Origin: Tsuneonella amylolytica
Lineage (GTDB): Bacteria; Pseudomonadota; Alphaproteobacteria; Sphingomonadales; Sphingomonadaceae
NCBI RefSeq assembly: GCF_003626915.1
Contig: NZ_CP032570.1
Span: 2,479,001 to 2,543,000, forward strand
Reading direction: 5' to 3'
DNA length: 64,000 nt
Below, one piece after another: positions 24,306 through 34,880 of the stretch. Made by a program: the position numbers and the translations under genes. The notes beneath the pieces are model-generated. The model was given only the letters and a program-made list of their open reading frames with translations. It did not search any database and was not told the DNA's origin. Each line of letters starts with the position of its first letter. The stretch's first letter is position 1.

Positions 24306-26381
24306 ATGATCGACAAGTGCGGTTTGCAGGTGGACGCGGCGCTCGCGGCGTTCGTCGAGGAAGAAGTGCTGGCCCCTCTCGGCGGCGATCCGGACGCGTT
24401 CTGGCAAGGTTTCGCCGACCTTCTCGCCGAGTACGCCCCCCGCAACCGCGCGCTGCTGGAAAGGCGCGAGGAACTGCAGGCGCAGATCGACGACTGGCAT
24501 CGCGAGCGGCGCGGACAGCCGCACGATGCGGCGACCTATCGCGCGTTCCTGGAGGAGATCGGCTACCTCGTACCCGAGCCGGGCGAATTCGAGATCGGCA
24601 CCCGCAACGTCGATCCCGAGATCGCGACGATGGCGGGTCCGCAACTGGTGGTGCCGGTCCTCAACGCGCGCTTCCTGCTGAACGCGGCGAACGCGCGGTG
24701 GGGCAGCCTGTACGACGCGTTCTACGGCACCGACGCGCTGGACGCACCGCCCGCGAGGCCGGGCGGCTACGACAAGGCGCGGGGCCAGGCGGTGATCGAC
24801 CGGGTGCGCGCGTTCCTCGACGAGACATTTCCGCTCGAGGGCGGGCGCAGCTGGCGGACGATCTCCGGCCAGCAGGACGTAATGCTGGCCGACCCTTCGC
24901 AGGCGGCGGGCACCACCGCACGCGGGCTCATGTTCGTCCACAACGGCTTGCACGTCGAGGTCGTGTTCGATCGCGACACGCCGGTCGGCCGCGAGGATGC
25001 CGCGGGCATCTCCGACGTGGTGCTCGAAAGCGCGCTGACCACGATCGTCGATCTGGAGGATTCGGTCGCGGCGGTCGATGCGGCGGACAAGCTTGCCGCC
25101 TACCGCAACTGGCTCGGCGTGATCCGCGGGGACCTCAGCGAGACGTTCAAGAAGGGCGGCAAGAGCATGACCCGCCGCCTCGCCGACGACGTGCAGGTGG
25201 GCGACCGGACGTTGCCCGGCCGCAGCCTGCTGTTCGTGCGCAATGTCGGGCACCTGATGACCAACCCGGCGATCCTGCTGCCCGACGGCAGCGAGGTGCC
25301 GGAGGGGATCATGGACGCGGTGATCACCAGCGCCATCGGTGCGCACGACGTGCGGGGCCTCGGCAAGTGGCGCAACAGCCGTGCGGGAAGCATCTACATC
25401 GTGAAGCCCAAGCAGCACGGGCCGGAGGAATGCGCGTTCACCGACGACCTGTTCGATGCGGTCGAGGACCTGCTCGGGCTCGAGCGGCACACGATCAAGG
25501 TCGGCGTGATGGACGAGGAGCGGCGCACCAGCGCCAACCTCGCCGCGTGCATCCACGCGGTGCGGAACCGGATCGTGTTCATCAACACCGGTTTCCTCGA
25601 CCGGACCGGCGACGAGATCCACACCTCGATGCAGGCCGGCCCCATGGTCCGCAAGGCGGAGATGAAGGCGAGCGACTGGCTCGTCGCCTACGAGGCGCGC
25701 AACGTCGCGATCGGCCTCGCGCACGGCCTTTCGGGCAAGGCGCAGATCGGAAAGGGCATGTGGGCCGCGCCCGACATGATGGCCGACATGATGGACCAGA
25801 AGATCGGCCACCTGAAGGCGGGCGCGAACACGGCCTGGGTACCCAGCCCCACCGCCGCGACGCTCCACGCGCTGCATTACCACACGATGGATGTGTTCGC
25901 GCGCCAGAAGGACCTGCCCGAGGCGCCGGGCCTCGACGCGCTGCTGACCATTCCGGTCGCCCGCGGCACCAACTGGTCGCAGGACGAGGTGCGCGAGGAA
26001 CTCGACAACAATGCGCAAGGCTTGCTCGGCTACGTCGTGCGCTGGGTCGATGCGGGCGTCGGCTGTTCCAAGGTGCCCGATATCCACGACGTCGGGCTGA
26101 TGGAGGACCGCGCGACCCTCCGGATTTCGAGCCAGCACATGGCCAACTGGCTGCTCCACGGGGTCTGCACGCGCGAACAGGTGATGGAGTCGCTGCGCCG
26201 CATGGCGGCCAAGGTGGACGAACAGAACGCCGGCGATCCGGGTTACGTCCCGCTCGTCGGGAACGAGGACGGCCCGGCCTTTCGCGCTGCGATGGATCTC
26301 GTGTTCAGGGGCGTGGAGCAGCCGTCGGGTTATACCGAACCGTTGCTGCACCACTGGCGGCAGGTCGCCAAGGCTAGTTGA
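24306..26381 (+). CDS. glcB: Malate synthase G
   Basis: This 691-residue enzyme condenses glyoxylate with acetyl-CoA to malate in the glyoxylate and glycolate routes. The length is that of the G isoform, with the inserted N-terminal domain ([22 protein letters not shown] is a marker). Active-site blocks are [61 protein letters not shown] and [12 protein letters not shown] 24306 follows GAGGGACGA. It is divergent from the ast operon with a 159-nt gap. Confidence 0.97.
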   Translation: MIDKCGLQVDAALAAFVEEEVLAPLGGDPDAFWQGFADLLAEYAPRNRALLERREELQAQIDDWHRERRGQPHDAATYRAFLEEIGYLVPEPGEFEIGTRNVDPEIATMAGPQLVVPVLNARFLLNAANARWGSLYDAFYGTDALDAPPARPGGYDKARGQAVIDRVRAFLDETFPLEGGRSWRTISGQQDVMLADPSQAAGTTARGLMFVHNGLHVEVVFDRDTPVGREDAAGISDVVLESALTTIVDLEDSVAAVDAADKLAAYRNWLGVIRGDLSETFKKGGKSMTRRLADDVQVGDRTLPGRSLLFVRNVGHLMTNPAILLPDGSEVPEGIMDAVITSAIGAHDVRGLGKWRNSRAGSIYIVKPKQHGPEECAFTDDLFDAVEDLLGLERHTIKVGVMDEERRTSANLAACIHAVRNRIVFINTGFLDRTGDEIHTSMQAGPMVRKAEMKASDWLVAYEARNVAIGLAHGLSGKAQIGKGMWAAPDMMADMMDQKIGHLKAGANTAWVPSPTAATLHALHYHTMDVFARQKDLPEAPGLDALLTIPVARGTNWSQDEVREELDNNAQGLLGYVVRWVDAGVGCSKVPDIHDVGLMEDRATLRISSQHMANWLLHGVCTREQVMESLRRMAAKVDEQNAGDPGYVPLVGNEDGPAFRAAMDLVFRGVEQPSGYTEPLLHHWRQVAKAS

Positions 26382-27204
26382 GTAGGCGGGCCACCGCGAC
26401 GAATTCGGCCACGCTCAATGTCTCGGCCCGGCGCTGCGGATCGATCCCGAGCATGTCCAGCGCATCCAGCGCGCCGGGCACGCCTTTCAGGCTCTGGCGG
26501 AGCATCTTGCGACGCTGGCCGAAGGCGGCTTCGGTTACTCGTTCGAGAATACGGACCGAAACCCCCGCCGGCATCGCTGCAGGTTCGACGTGGACGATCG
26601 CGCTCATCACCTTGGGCGGCGGTGTAAAGGCGCTGCGGTGAACCTTCATCGCGAGAGCGGCGGCACTGCGCCACTGCGCGAGGACGGCGAGCCTGCCATA
26701 GGCGCCGGTGTCGGGAGCCGCGACGACCCGCTGGGCGACCTCCTGCTGGAACATCAGTGTCAGGCTGGTCCAAAAGGGGGGCCAAGGTTCTCCGCCCAGC
26801 CAGCGCACGAACAGCGCGGTACCGACGTTGTAGGGCAGATTCGCGACGACGGCGTAGGGCTCGCCCATCAGCGCGTCGTGGTCGAGCGTCATCGCATCGC
26901 CTTCGATCACTCGCAGACGGCCCGGGAAGGACGCTTCCAGTTCCGCGAGGGCGGGGAGGCAGCGCTTGTCCATCTCGATCGCCGTCACCCGAGCGCCCGC
27001 CCGCAGCAATGCCCGGGTAAGGCCGCCGGGGCCGGGCCCGATCTCGAGCACAGCCTTGCCCGCCAGATCTCCGGGGATGGCGGCGATGCGGTCGAGCAAT
27101 TGCTCGTCGAACAGGAAGTTCTGGCCGAGCGCCTTGCTGGCAGACAGGCCATGGCGCGCTACGACTTCGCGCAGCGGTGGAAGGGAGGGCGCCGGTTCAG
27201 CCAC
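26374..27204 (-). CDS. rsmA: 16S rRNA adenine dimethyltransferase
   Basis: The 276-residue KsgA/RsmA enzyme dimethylates two adjacent adenosines in the 3' helix of 16S rRNA. Visible are [23 protein letters not shown] motif [17 protein letters not shown], the acidic EMDKRC, the NLPYNV catalytic motif (family NLPY) and [12 protein letters not shown]. The start is GTG 27204, which overlaps the pdxA end by 8 nt. It is the last gene of lptD-surA-pdxA-rsmA, the classical order. The 3' end overlaps convergent glcB by 8 nt. Confidence 0.95.
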   Translation of the reverse strand: MAEPAPSLPPLREVVARHGLSASKALGQNFLFDEQLLDRIAAIPGDLAGKAVLEIGPGPGGLTRALLRAGARVTAIEMDKRCLPALAELEASFPGRLRVIEGDAMTLDHDALMGEPYAVVANLPYNVGTALFVRWLGGEPWPPFWTSLTLMFQQEVAQRVVAAPDTGAYGRLAVLAQWRSAAALAMKVHRSAFTPPPKVMSAIVHVEPAAMPAGVSVRILERVTEAAFGQRRKMLRQSLKGVPGALDALDMLGIDPQRRAETLSVAEFVAVARLLN

Positions 27205-28216
27205 GGGCCGCCCGCCGGACCGCGCAGTCGCCCGCCATCCGGATCGCCGCGATCGTCGCACCGGCGCTCGCGCGGCCGGTCCCCGCGATGCCGAAGGCGG
27301 TGCCGTGATCGGGGCTGGTACGGATGATCGGCAGGCCGAGCGTGACGTTCACCCCGCTGTCGAAATCGAGCGCCTTCAGCGGGATCAGTGCCTGGTCGTG
27401 ATACATGCACAGGGCGACATCGTAGTCGCCGCGCATGTGGGGCGCGAACATGGCATCGGCCGGATGCGGACCGGTGGCGTCGATCCCGTCGGCTCGCAGC
27501 GCCTCGATCGCCGGGCGGATGGTGCGGGCTTCCTCGTCGCCCATGCGGCCATCCTCGCCCGCGTGGGGGTTGAGCGCGGCGATGGCGATGCGCGGGTGCC
27601 GGATGCCGAAGTCGCGGGCCAGCGCTTCGGCGGCAATCCGCGCGCGGCGGCGGATGAGGTCGACGGAAACCATGTCCGGAACCTTCGCCAGCGCAACATG
27701 GACGGTAAGCGGGATGGTCCGCAGCTGCGGTCCGGCCAGCATCATCACCGCGTCCTGCGCTGCGATGCCGCAGGCCTGCGCGACGAACTCGGTCTGGCCG
27801 GGATGATGGAAGCCGACCGCGGCCAGCCGGGCCTTGGCGATGGGCCCGGTGACGAGTGCGCTGGCTTCGCCCGAGACCGCGAGCGCCGTCGCCGCTTCGA
27901 GGCTGGCCAGGGCGAGCGCGGCGCCGTCCTCGTCCGGTTCGCCGGGGCGCCAGGCGCCGTCGAGGCTGCCGAGCACCGGCAGCGCGCGCGGAAAGACCTC
28001 GGCCACTTCGGCCAGCGATGCGATCGGCTGGATGGGCAGGGCGAGCCCGCGCGATGCCGCCGCGCCCGACAGCAGGCGAACTCCGCCGACCACGGCGAAA
28101 GGCGCCAGCCCTGCGCGTGCAGCCTGCGACCAAGCCTCGGCAACCAGTTCGGGCCCGACGCCCGCCGGATCGCCGAGCGATACGGCGATGGGCGCGCCGG
28201 GACGTGCGGGGGTCAG
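27197..28216 (-). CDS. pdxA: 4-hydroxythreonine-4-phosphate dehydrogenase, probable CTG start
   Basis: This 339-residue enzyme of pyridoxal phosphate synthesis is recognised by [13 protein letters not shown] at the N-terminus, [21 protein letters not shown] (metal His), [33 protein letters not shown] and [14 protein letters not shown]. No ATG, GTG or TTG lies between the surA stop and the first conserved block in this frame. The best start is CTG 28216, which overlaps the surA stop as CTGA and gives an N-terminus of normal length (about 18 residues before GDPAG). Translation probably depends on coupling to surA. Confidence 0.93.
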   Translation of the reverse strand: MTPARPGAPIAVSLGDPAGVGPELVAEAWSQAARAGLAPFAVVGGVRLLSGAAASRGLALPIQPIASLAEVAEVFPRALPVLGSLDGAWRPGEPDEDGAALALASLEAATALAVSGEASALVTGPIAKARLAAVGFHHPGQTEFVAQACGIAAQDAVMMLAGPQLRTIPLTVHVALAKVPDMVSVDLIRRRARIAAEALARDFGIRHPRIAIAALNPHAGEDGRMGDEEARTIRPAIEALRADGIDATGPHPADAMFAPHMRGDYDVALCMYHDQALIPLKALDFDSGVNVTLGLPIIRTSPDHGTAFGIAGTGRASAGATIAAIRMAGDCAVRRAARG

Positions 28217-29577
28217 TTGTATTCGATCACCGCGTCGTTGCGCAGGTCGCGCAGATAGCGCTGGGCGCGCTTGCCGATGCGCTCGTCCTCGAGCTGGTTC
28301 ATCAGTTCGTCGAAGTTCGGGCCGGTGGCGACCTGCGGATCGTCGCGACCGCACAGCATGAGGACGCTGACGCCCTCCTCGATGCCGCCGAAGGGCGCGG
28401 TCGTCTGGCCGATCTGCAGGTCCGCAACGAGCGACTGGATGCCCTCGGGCAGCGAACGCAGCACGATGCCGTCGCTGCTGGCGACCCGTGCACCCATCGT
28501 CTCGCCGACCTGCTCGGCGCTGGCGCAGCCGCGCATGGAGCGCACGCCGTCGATGAACTTCGCGAGTTCCGTCTGCGCCTCGCGCTCGGAAATGCCCTTG
28601 GGGAATTCGTACGAGATCTGCTTCAGGCTCAGCACCGCATCGCGCGGGTCGGCGGTCAGCACGGCCTTCTTGTCGATGAGGTAGAGGATGGAATAGCCGC
28701 CCGAGTTCTCGATCGGGCCGACGAGCTGGCCGGGCTGCATCTGCCGTGCCGCGACGGCCAGTTCGCTCGGCAGCATTTCCAGCCGCACGAAGCCGAGATC
28801 GCCGCCCGCTGCCGCGGTCGAGCTTTCGGAGAACTGGCGGGCGTAGCCGAGGAAGCTGCCGCCCTGCTTCAGCTGCTCGATGATGCGCGCCATGTTGGCG
28901 AGCACCTGTTCGCGAGTGTCGGGGGTGGCCGACAGCCAGATTTCGCCGAGACGGAATTCCTCGGTGCCGCGGCTCGCCTCGAGGCGGGCCATCATCTCGT
29001 TGACCTCCTCGCTCGAGACGTTGACGAACGGCGCCACGTTGCGGCGCAGCAGGCGCTGCCACGACATTTCGCCCAGGATTTGCCGCTTGAGCGACGTCGG
29101 CGAGGAGCCGATGCCGGTGAGGTAGGTGTCCATCGCAGCCACGTTCTGGCCGAAGTTCTGTGCCGCCACGCGGGCGTAGGTCTGGTCGACCTCGGCCGCC
29201 GGAACCTCGATCTCCTGCGCCCTGGCTTCCTGAATCTGCAGCGTCTCGTCGATGAGGTTGCGCAGCACCTGCACGCGCAGGCGCGCCTTTTCCTCGTCCG
29301 AGATCTGGCCCTTGGATGCCGCCACCAGCAACGCGATGCGCTGGTCGACGTCGGTCCCGGTCACGATCTGGCCGTTCACCACCGCGGTCGGCTTGCGCAC
29401 GTTGGGATCGCCGGGCCCGAGGATCGCGGCGTTGGCGGGCAGGTCGAGCTGCGTACTGCCGACCTCGGCCCCGGCGCCGACGGACGCCGCGTCCTGCGCG
29501 GAAGCCGCGATCGGCGCGGTCGCGAGAGCGAGGGTGGCGATGCTGCCGAGAAGTCTGGAAGCGAAAGTATCGATCAC
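28213..29577 (-). CDS. surA: Periplasmic peptidyl-prolyl isomerase/chaperone SurA
   Basis: This 454-residue protein has a signal peptide (cleavage near PIAASAQ), a SurA N-terminal chaperone domain (VNGQIVTGTDVDQRIALLVA through RNLIDETLQIQEAR), and a parvulin domain with SESSTAAAGGDLGFVRLEMLP and GPIENSGGYSILYLIDKK. A second, degenerate parvulin-like region precedes the C-terminus. SurA escorts outer-membrane proteins such as LptD across the periplasm, which fits its place directly after lptD. Confidence 0.93.
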   Translation of the reverse strand: MIDTFASRLLGSIATLALATAPIAASAQDAASVGAGAEVGSTQLDLPANAAILGPGDPNVRKPTAVVNGQIVTGTDVDQRIALLVAASKGQISDEEKARLRVQVLRNLIDETLQIQEARAQEIEVPAAEVDQTYARVAAQNFGQNVAAMDTYLTGIGSSPTSLKRQILGEMSWQRLLRRNVAPFVNVSSEEVNEMMARLEASRGTEEFRLGEIWLSATPDTREQVLANMARIIEQLKQGGSFLGYARQFSESSTAAAGGDLGFVRLEMLPSELAVAARQMQPGQLVGPIENSGGYSILYLIDKKAVLTADPRDAVLSLKQISYEFPKGISEREAQTELAKFIDGVRSMRGCASAEQVGETMGARVASSDGIVLRSLPEGIQSLVADLQIGQTTAPFGGIEEGVSVLMLCGRDDPQVATGPNFDELMNQLEDERIGKRAQRYLRDLRNDAVIEYN

Positions 29578-29698
29578 GCGTGGGTCCGTTTTGCGATGGT
29601 GCGCGCAGGCACCGGCCGATTTCCGCCGGTTGGGACCGGACGGCTTAACCGTAGCTGAGTGTTCGCGCAGCGTTAGCGCCTCGCGTGCGAAGTGCCAA

Positions 29699-32053
29699 CT
29701 ACCTGAAACCGAGGTTCCTGAGGGCGAAGTAGAACTGGAAGGTGTTGCCCTTGCGCGCGTCGCCCTGGTCCAGATAGTCGCGCCGCCACGTCGCCCCCAG
29801 TTCGAGGCAGTCGTCCTGGTAGGCGACGCCGAGCCGGGTGCGGACCGGCTGGAAGCCGTCCGACGTCAGCCGCGGATCTTCTTCCCGGTCGGTCAGGTTG
29901 AACACGCCCGAGCCGAAGACCGACCAGTATTGCGCGAATGCGAAGCGGCCCGCCAGGCGCAGTTCCTCGCGGTCGCGCAAGTCCTCGATCAGCGGCGAGA
30001 TGTCGCGGTTGAGGCGCAAGTATCCGGCCTCGATATACGTCCGCTGCGATCCCACCGTGGCGTCGATCTCGTTGCGGCGCACGGCGAGGCTGTCCTTGTC
30101 GAGCCGGAAACGGTGGGTCAGCTTGATGAAGTCGCGATAGCGCACGTCGGTGCGGCCGACGAAGTCGCTGACCCGTTCGCTGAGACCGGTGCCGTCGGGC
30201 AGAATGCTTTCGCGATTGTTGAGACGGTAGGACTGGCCGATGGTCGTATCGATGCGCCAGTTGGGGAAGGTGAGCTGCCAGTCCACGCCGTAGGTGATGC
30301 GCGGCCGGTCCTCGATCCGATCGTACCCGGGAAAGCGGTTGAGTGCGAAGAGGTTGGTGTCTTCCAGATCGACGGCGCGGGCGTCTTCGTTGGGAACGGC
30401 GAGGTTCTTGATCGGCGGGCTGAGGACGAGCTGCACCCGCGGTGTGAGAACCTGCGTGCCGCCGAAGGCCGGGCCGACGAAGGGCCACTCGATGTCCGCC
30501 GCAGCTAGCGCCACGCCGCGCGTTTCCCAACCCGGATTGCCGCGATAAATCGCGGTGGAGGTGAGGAAGTTGTCGTCGGAATGATAGATGTCGCCGCGCA
30601 CCAGCGCGGTCAGCGTCAGCAGCTGGCCGAGGCCGGTGACGCGCCGCAAATCCCACTTCGCCCCTGCGAACGCACGCTGCGTATCCTGCCCGTCGGGCCG
30701 GTGCAGCGCGAGTGTGTTGGCCTGTATCTCCACCTTGCCGCCCGCCAGGAACGGCGTGTCGAACCGGCGGCGGTAATCGATCAGCGGCAACGCCACCGGA
30801 ACCTGACCCTGGGGGACCCCCAACCGCAGGGTCTGGGTCGAGAAACCCGATATGCCGAGATAGGAATCGGCGTCGATTCGCTCGACCTCGATCATCGAGC
30901 GCAGGCGGTCGTCGCGGCTGATGTCGTACCGGCGCAGGAAGGTCCGGTCGGACGCGCGGCGGATCGAGTAGTTGGCGCTCCAGTTGGGGGTGAGCTGAAA
31001 CCGGCCGTTGGTGAAGATGTACCCGCGCAGCGCGTCGTTCCCGCTGGCGGTCCCGCCGAACGGGTCGAGCCGGCGGCTGTAGGTGAGGTAGCCCGTTGCC
31101 TGATAGGCGCCGTACCGCGTCAGGTGGCGATACTGCCCGCTCACCATCGGCGGCGCGCCGGTGAACAGGTAGGCGCCCAGCGTCAGGTCCTGGTTTTCGG
31201 CGAAGTTGAAGTAGTAGCTGCCCGAGATCTCCAGCCCGTTGTTGCGCGAGTACTGGAGGTCGGGAACGAGGAAGCCCGAAACAGGCCGTCCGTCCGTGCG
31301 GATGGCGAGGCCGGGCAGGGGAATCAGCCGCGCGCCGAACAGTTCGAGGTAGGCCCCCGAAAAGCGCACCCGCTTGTCGTCAGGCGAATAGACCACCCGG
31401 TCGGCGGTGATTCGCCAGCTCGGTTCCTTGGGACAGCCTTCGGTGTCGACCACTTCGCACCCGGTATAGGCGGCGCGCACGAGATCGAGCGTACCGTCGG
31501 CCATGCGCGAACCGCTCGCCGCGGCGAGACGCCCGCCTTCGCGCAGCGCGAGAAGCAGATCCTCCATCGCGCCGGCTTCGAACTGGTCGGTCAGCTCGAT
31601 GCGGCTGGTGAAGAGCTGGTTGCCGTCCTCGTCCACGAAGCGGACATCGCCGGTGCCGACGATCTGCCCCGTCTCGCGGTTCCACGTCACGTTGTCCGCG
31701 CGGACCGATTTCTCGTTGTTGCGCAGCACCACGTTACCGCTGGCCGTGACGGTGTTCGAATTGTCGTTGTATTCGAGGGCGTCGGCCTCGAAGTTGATCT
31801 GGCGCTCGCTGCCCGAAGGCGGCGGCGCGCCGGTTTCGCTGATCGGCGGGATCGGCGTCGACAGCTCGGGCGGGGTCCCTTGCGGATTCTCGGTCGTGCC
31901 CATGCCGGCGGCAGGGCCAAGCGGACCTTCGGCATCCTGTGCGCGGACCGGGGAAGCCGTAGCGAGCGCAAGCGCGAGCGCGGCCCCGCTCGCAGCCCAA
32001 ACGGGCAGGCGGCGTGCCAAAGCCTGCTGCGGTCCTCTGATCGCGGGGAGCAT
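29699..32053 (-). CDS. lptD: LPS-assembly protein LptD
   Basis: The protein of about 784 residues is the outer-membrane beta-barrel that inserts lipopolysaccharide with LptE. A signal peptide (cleavage near ASPVRAQ) is followed by an OstA-like periplasmic domain (LEYNDNSNTVTASGNVVLRN, VTWNRETGQIVGTGDVRFVDE), then the barrel with alternating strands. The N-terminal cysteines are in GCEVVDTEGCPKEPSW; a C-terminal Cys (YQDDCLELGATWRR) could complete the disulfide. ATG 32095, with a better GGAG site, would add 14 residues before the signal; I keep 32053 but the choice is open. It is first in the lptD-surA-pdxA-rsmA operon. Confidence 0.93.
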   Translation of the reverse strand: MLPAIRGPQQALARRLPVWAASGAALALALATASPVRAQDAEGPLGPAAGMGTTENPQGTPPELSTPIPPISETGAPPPSGSERQINFEADALEYNDNSNTVTASGNVVLRNNEKSVRADNVTWNRETGQIVGTGDVRFVDEDGNQLFTSRIELTDQFEAGAMEDLLLALREGGRLAAASGSRMADGTLDLVRAAYTGCEVVDTEGCPKEPSWRITADRVVYSPDDKRVRFSGAYLELFGARLIPLPGLAIRTDGRPVSGFLVPDLQYSRNNGLEISGSYYFNFAENQDLTLGAYLFTGAPPMVSGQYRHLTRYGAYQATGYLTYSRRLDPFGGTASGNDALRGYIFTNGRFQLTPNWSANYSIRRASDRTFLRRYDISRDDRLRSMIEVERIDADSYLGISGFSTQTLRLGVPQGQVPVALPLIDYRRRFDTPFLAGGKVEIQANTLALHRPDGQDTQRAFAGAKWDLRRVTGLGQLLTLTALVRGDIYHSDDNFLTSTAIYRGNPGWETRGVALAAADIEWPFVGPAFGGTQVLTPRVQLVLSPPIKNLAVPNEDARAVDLEDTNLFALNRFPGYDRIEDRPRITYGVDWQLTFPNWRIDTTIGQSYRLNNRESILPDGTGLSERVSDFVGRTDVRYRDFIKLTHRFRLDKDSLAVRRNEIDATVGSQRTYIEAGYLRLNRDISPLIEDLRDREELRLAGRFAFAQYWSVFGSGVFNLTDREEDPRLTSDGFQPVRTRLGVAYQDDCLELGATWRRDYLDQGDARKGNTFQFYFALRNLGFR

Positions 32054-32165
32054 CGCTTGCCTATCGCAGCACTGCCGCCTAATCGCAATCGCCATCCTGA
32101 CACTCCAGCGCACGCAAATGCGCTTTTGCCGCGACCGTCGCGGCCAGACCGAATCCGGAGAGCCC

Positions 32166-33635
32166 ATGCAGATCGAATTCGCCGCCACCCGTCCCGACAC
32201 CACCCCGATCCTCGCCCGCATCGTCGCGCAGGACGACCTGCCTGGCGATCTTCCCGCGACGGTCGCCGAAGGGGCAAAGGCCGCGCGCTTCAAGGGGCGG
32301 CCGGGGCAGGTGTTCGACGGGTTCGCCGAACACGAGGGCTCGGTGGTGCGCGTGGCGCTCGCCGGGGCGGGCAAGCCAGGCGACGAGGCACGGATCGCCA
32401 ACCTCGAGAAGGCGGGCGGCGCGCTGTCGGCCAAGTACGCCGCTTCGGGTGCGGACAGCATCGCGGTGGACCTTGCCGGCTTCACCGCGGAGGAAGCCGC
32501 CGCAGTCCTGATGGGGTTGCGCCTGCGCACGTGGCGGCACGATCGCTACCGCACCAAGATGAAGGACGAGCAGAAGGTCACCCTGCAGAGGGTCGTCGCG
32601 GTCGGCGCGCCCGACGGCACCGAGGCGGCCTGGGCCGATGCGAGCGCGCTCGCCGACGGGATCGAGCTCACCCGCGAGCTCGTGACCGAACCGGCGAACG
32701 TGATCTATCCCGGCAGCTTCGTCGACCGCGTCCGCCCGCTCTACGAAGCGGCGGGGCTCGAAGTGACCGTTCTGGGCGACGCCGAGATGGAAGAACTCGG
32801 CATGGGCGCGCTGCTCGGCGTGGGCTTGGGCTCGGAGCGCGAATCGCGGCTGCTGGCGGTGAAATGGAACGGCGGCGAGGCGGGCGCACGGCCGATGGCC
32901 TTCGTGGGCAAGGGCGTTACGTTCGACACCGGCGGCATATCCATCAAGCCGGGACCCGGCATGGAAGACATGAAATGGGACATGGGCGGCGCCGGTGCGG
33001 TCGCGGGCGCGATGCTGGCGCTGGCGAAGCGCAAGGCGAAGGCCAACGTCGTGGGCGTCATGGGCCTCGTCGAGAATATGCCCGACGGCAAGGCGATGCG
33101 CCCCGGCGACGTGATCACCAGCATGAGCGGGCAGACGATCGAGGTGCTCAACACCGATGCCGAAGGGCGGCTGGTGCTGTGCGACGCGCTCCACTGGGTG
33201 CAGGAGGAACACGATCCGGTGGCCGTCGTCGACTTCGCGACGCTGACGGGGGCGATCATCGTTTCGCTGGGGCACGAGCACGCCGGGCTGTTCTCGAACG
33301 ACGACACGCTGGCCGACGCGCTGACCGCCGCGGGCCGGGAATGCGGCGACAAGCTATGGCGGATGCCGCTGGCCCCGGCCTACGACAAGATGATCGATTC
33401 GCCGATCGCCGACATGAAGAACATCGGCGGGCGCGATGCGGGCTCGATCACCGCGGCGCAGTTCCTCCAGCGCTTCATCGGCAAGGACGCATCGGGCAAG
33501 GATCGGCCCTGGGCGCACTGCGACATCGCGGGCACCGTGTGGTCCGCCAAGCCCGGGGCGACCCACGAGAAGGGCGCGACCGGCTTCGGCGTGCGCCTGA
33601 TCGACCGCTACGTCCGCGACGTGCTCGAGAGCTGA
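32166..33635 (+). CDS. pepA: Leucyl aminopeptidase (M17)
   Basis: This 489-residue cytosolic aminopeptidase has the M17 signature NTDAEGRLVLCDAL. Metal ligands are in VGKGVTFDTGGISIKPG and DMKWDMGGAGAVAGAM, and the catalytic Lys is in GKGVTFDTGG. The N-terminal macro-like domain is more variable. It cleaves N-terminal residues from peptides. It is divergent from lptD and heads pepA-DUF2256-holC; the pepA-holC pairing is conserved widely in proteobacteria. Confidence 0.96.
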   Translation: MQIEFAATRPDTTPILARIVAQDDLPGDLPATVAEGAKAARFKGRPGQVFDGFAEHEGSVVRVALAGAGKPGDEARIANLEKAGGALSAKYAASGADSIAVDLAGFTAEEAAAVLMGLRLRTWRHDRYRTKMKDEQKVTLQRVVAVGAPDGTEAAWADASALADGIELTRELVTEPANVIYPGSFVDRVRPLYEAAGLEVTVLGDAEMEELGMGALLGVGLGSERESRLLAVKWNGGEAGARPMAFVGKGVTFDTGGISIKPGPGMEDMKWDMGGAGAVAGAMLALAKRKAKANVVGVMGLVENMPDGKAMRPGDVITSMSGQTIEVLNTDAEGRLVLCDALHWVQEEHDPVAVVDFATLTGAIIVSLGHEHAGLFSNDDTLADALTAAGRECGDKLWRMPLAPAYDKMIDSPIADMKNIGGRDAGSITAAQFLQRFIGKDASGKDRPWAHCDIAGTVWSAKPGATHEKGATGFGVRLIDRYVRDVLES

Positions 33636-33677
33636 TGCGCTCGGCGCCCCAAGCAGCGAAGCGATAGGGCGCGAGCG

Positions 33678-33866
33678 GTGCCCAGGATGCGCAAGAAGGC
33701 CGACCTGCCGAGCAAGAACTGCGCGGCGTGCGGCCTTCCCTTCGCCTGGCGCAAGAAGTGGGAACGGGACTGGGACAACGTGAAGTACTGTTCCGACCGC
33801 TGCCGCAAGGCGAAGGCCGCCGCTTCGCCCTCGAGTAGCGAAGCGGCTGGCCCCGAAACATCATGA
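33678..33866 (+). CDS. DUF2256 small zinc-ribbon-like protein
   Basis: The 62-residue protein carries the DUF2256 pattern: [35 protein letters not shown]. Four cysteines (C-x2-C ... C-x3-C) are placed to bind zinc, with a very basic surface. The start is GTG 33678 (ATG 33687 is an alternative). It sits between pepA and holC and overlaps holC by 4 nt (ATGA). Function is unknown. Confidence 0.85.
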   Translation: MPRMRKKADLPSKNCAACGLPFAWRKKWERDWDNVKYCSDRCRKAKAAASPSSSEAAGPETS

Positions 33867-34285
33867 AGCTCGATTTCTGGCAACTGTCGCGCGATCCGGT
33901 CGAGGCGGTGGTAGCCCGCATCGCGCCGCGCGTGCTGGATGGCGGCGACCGGCTGCTGGTGGTGGACGGCGATGCCGAGCGCCGCGCCGCGATCTCGCGC
34001 GCGCTGTGGGCGGAAGGCGGCTTCCTCGCCAACGGCGAAGACCATGCCGCGCGCCAGCCGATCCTCCTGTCCGGCGAATGCACGGCCGCGAACGGCGCGC
34101 GGACTGCGGTGTTCGCCGACGGCACCTGGCGCGAGGAGGGGGCGGGCTTCGAACGCACTTTCCTGCTGTTCACGGCCGCTCAGGTCGCTGCTGCGCGCAC
34201 CGTCTGGCGGCAGTTCGACGGACGGGACGACGTGACCCGCAGCTATTTCGAACAGGACGGCGGCAAGTGGGTGAAGCGCGCCTGA
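33863..34285 (+). CDS. holC: DNA polymerase III chi subunit
   Basis: This 140-residue protein begins [21 protein letters not shown] and has [22 protein letters not shown], matching HolC, which links the clamp loader to SSB. The C-terminal half has [20 protein letters not shown] and ends near [12 protein letters not shown], both family blocks. It is coupled to the DUF2256 gene and downstream of pepA, as in other proteobacteria. Confidence 0.9.
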   Translation: MKLDFWQLSRDPVEAVVARIAPRVLDGGDRLLVVDGDAERRAAISRALWAEGGFLANGEDHAARQPILLSGECTAANGARTAVFADGTWREEGAGFERTFLLFTAAQVAAARTVWRQFDGRDDVTRSYFEQDGGKWVKRA

Positions 34286-34367
34286 GACGGCTCGCGCTTG
34301 CGCGCCGGGCGGGGCGGGGCTAGGGGCGCGCGCAAATCCCCCACCATTGCAACCCGAGGACAATCCC

Positions 34368-34790
34368 ATGGCGGTTACCCGCACCTTTTCGATCATCAAG
34401 CCCGATGCCACCCGCCGCAACCTGACCGGTGCGGTCACCAAGATGCTGGAAGACGCCGGCCTGCGCGTCGTTGCGTCGAAGCGCATCCAGATGACCCGCG
34501 AACAGGCCGAAGGCTTCTACGCCGTGCACAAGGAACGCCCCTTCTTCGGCGAACTGTGCGAATTCATGACCAGCGGCCCGGTGGTCGTGCAGGTTCTCGA
34601 AGGCGAAGATGCCGTGAAGCGCAACCGCGACGTGATGGGCGCCACCAACCCGGCCGACGCCGACGAGGGCACCATCCGCAAGACCTTCGCCGAAGGCATC
34701 GAGGCGAACTCGGTCCACGGATCGGACTCCGAAGAGAACGCCAAGATCGAGATCGACTACTTCTTCCAGCCCGACGAAATCGTCGGCTGA
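34368..34790 (+). CDS. ndk: Nucleoside diphosphate kinase
   Basis: This 140-residue enzyme equalises nucleoside triphosphate pools by a phosphohistidine ping-pong. N-terminal [38 protein letters not shown] and the active-site His in [12 protein letters not shown] are all present. ATG 34368 follows GAGGACAATCCC. It stands 82 nt after holC with its own likely promoter, and 90 nt before the tandem NTF2-like genes. Confidence 0.97.
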   Translation: MAVTRTFSIIKPDATRRNLTGAVTKMLEDAGLRVVASKRIQMTREQAEGFYAVHKERPFFGELCEFMTSGPVVVQVLEGEDAVKRNRDVMGATNPADADEGTIRKTFAEGIEANSVHGSDSEENAKIEIDYFFQPDEIVG

Positions 34791-34880
34791 GCCGGCGCGA
34801 AGCGGCGCTTCGCGATGCTGGCAGAAATGTTGAGCCGATAGGACTCGAAACCGCCCCCGACCCCGTGGTATGCACCTTGC

